Of a stretch of 12,310 bases of DNA, positions 12,267 through 12,310 are shown piece by piece. The notes under the pieces are model-generated. The model saw only the letters and a program-made list of their open reading frames with translations. It was not told the DNA's origin and searched no databases. Position 1 is the first letter of the stretch, and each line of letters opens with the position of its first letter. The translations under genes were made by a program, and so were the position numbers. This DNA comes from an uncultured Eubacteriales bacterium (lineage in GTDB: Bacteria; Bacillota; Clostridia; Oscillospirales; Butyricicoccaceae), in NCBI GenBank assembly GCA_910585875.1, contig CAJUIK010000056.1:1-12310 (forward strand), in the 5' to 3' direction.

Positions 12267-12310
12267 ATGTCTCTTTTGATGGATTTGAAAATACGCGGGC
12301 AGTATGGCCT
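12267..12310 (+). CDS. Start of an unidentified gene, truncated by the window end
   Basis: A frame opens at ATG 12267 and stays open to the window edge (MSLLMDLKIRGQYG, 14 full codons). AAAGGTGG (12248-12255) lies 11 nt upstream, somewhat far. An alternative ATG at 12279 gives MDLKIRGQYG. The strong promoter at 12195-12223 supports a real gene here. I do not recognise the product from so few residues. Confidence 0.5.
   Translation, partial: MSLLMDLKIRGQYG

Overview
The window looks like chromosomal DNA of an anaerobic, fairly GC-rich Gram-positive bacterium. A member of the Clostridia, such as the Oscillospirales, is my best guess. The support is strong AGGAGG-type ribosome binding sites, sigma-A-like promoters in AT-rich gaps, U-tracted intrinsic terminators, an [FeFe] hydrogenase, a DgkB-type lipid kinase and a TDT-family transporter. 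No rRNA, tRNA, CRISPR array, insertion sequence or phage gene was seen. The lineage is an inference, not a measurement.

Layout, left to right. (1) 85-963 (+): a diacylglycerol-kinase-family lipid kinase. It converges on the hydrogenase operon across a strong bidirectional terminator (1046-1082). (2) 1131-4699 (-): a two-gene operon. The first gene fuses the Fe-S end of NuoF to a GltD/NfnL-like NAD(P)H:FAD oxidoreductase. The second is a complete CpI-like [FeFe] hydrogenase. The genes overlap by 7 nt. A consensus promoter and several dyads lie in the AT-rich gap upstream (4700-4958). (3) 4959-7462 (-): two tandem MFS transporters, about 80% identical by hand alignment. Each is preceded by a GC-rich hairpin directly 5' of its Shine-Dalgarno (SD) site. 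The pair has its own promoter near 7569-7599, with an embedded inverted repeat, and a terminator at 4901-4928. (4) 7655-10081 (-): a compact pxpA-pxpB-pxpC operon for ATP-dependent 5-oxoprolinase. (5) 10385-11332 (+): a TDT/TehA/SLAC1-like membrane protein, transcribed divergently from pxpA. (6) 11438-12157 (+): a Tyr_phosphatase3-type phosphatase with its own promoter. (7) 12195 onward: a clear promoter and the first 14 codons of a gene cut off by the window edge.

How the genes work together. The hydrogenase and its flavoprotein probably form one soluble complex. It would move electrons between NAD(P)H (GltD-like FAD module) and H+/H2 (H-cluster), with the NuoF-type [4Fe-4S] domain as docking and relay piece. 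This matches what hydrogenase classifications call the 'glutamate synthase-linked' group A2 of [FeFe] hydrogenases, whose physiology is poorly known as far as I know. No glutamate synthase large subunit is present here. The pxp operon recycles 5-oxo-L-proline to glutamate. The MFS pair just downstream could transport a related compound, but has separate transcription signals, so that link is only positional.

The most notable points are the two-gene hydrogenase/NuoF-GltD system with a dyad-rich promoter, and the duplicated MFS genes whose leader hairpins carry loops complementary to their own SD sites.
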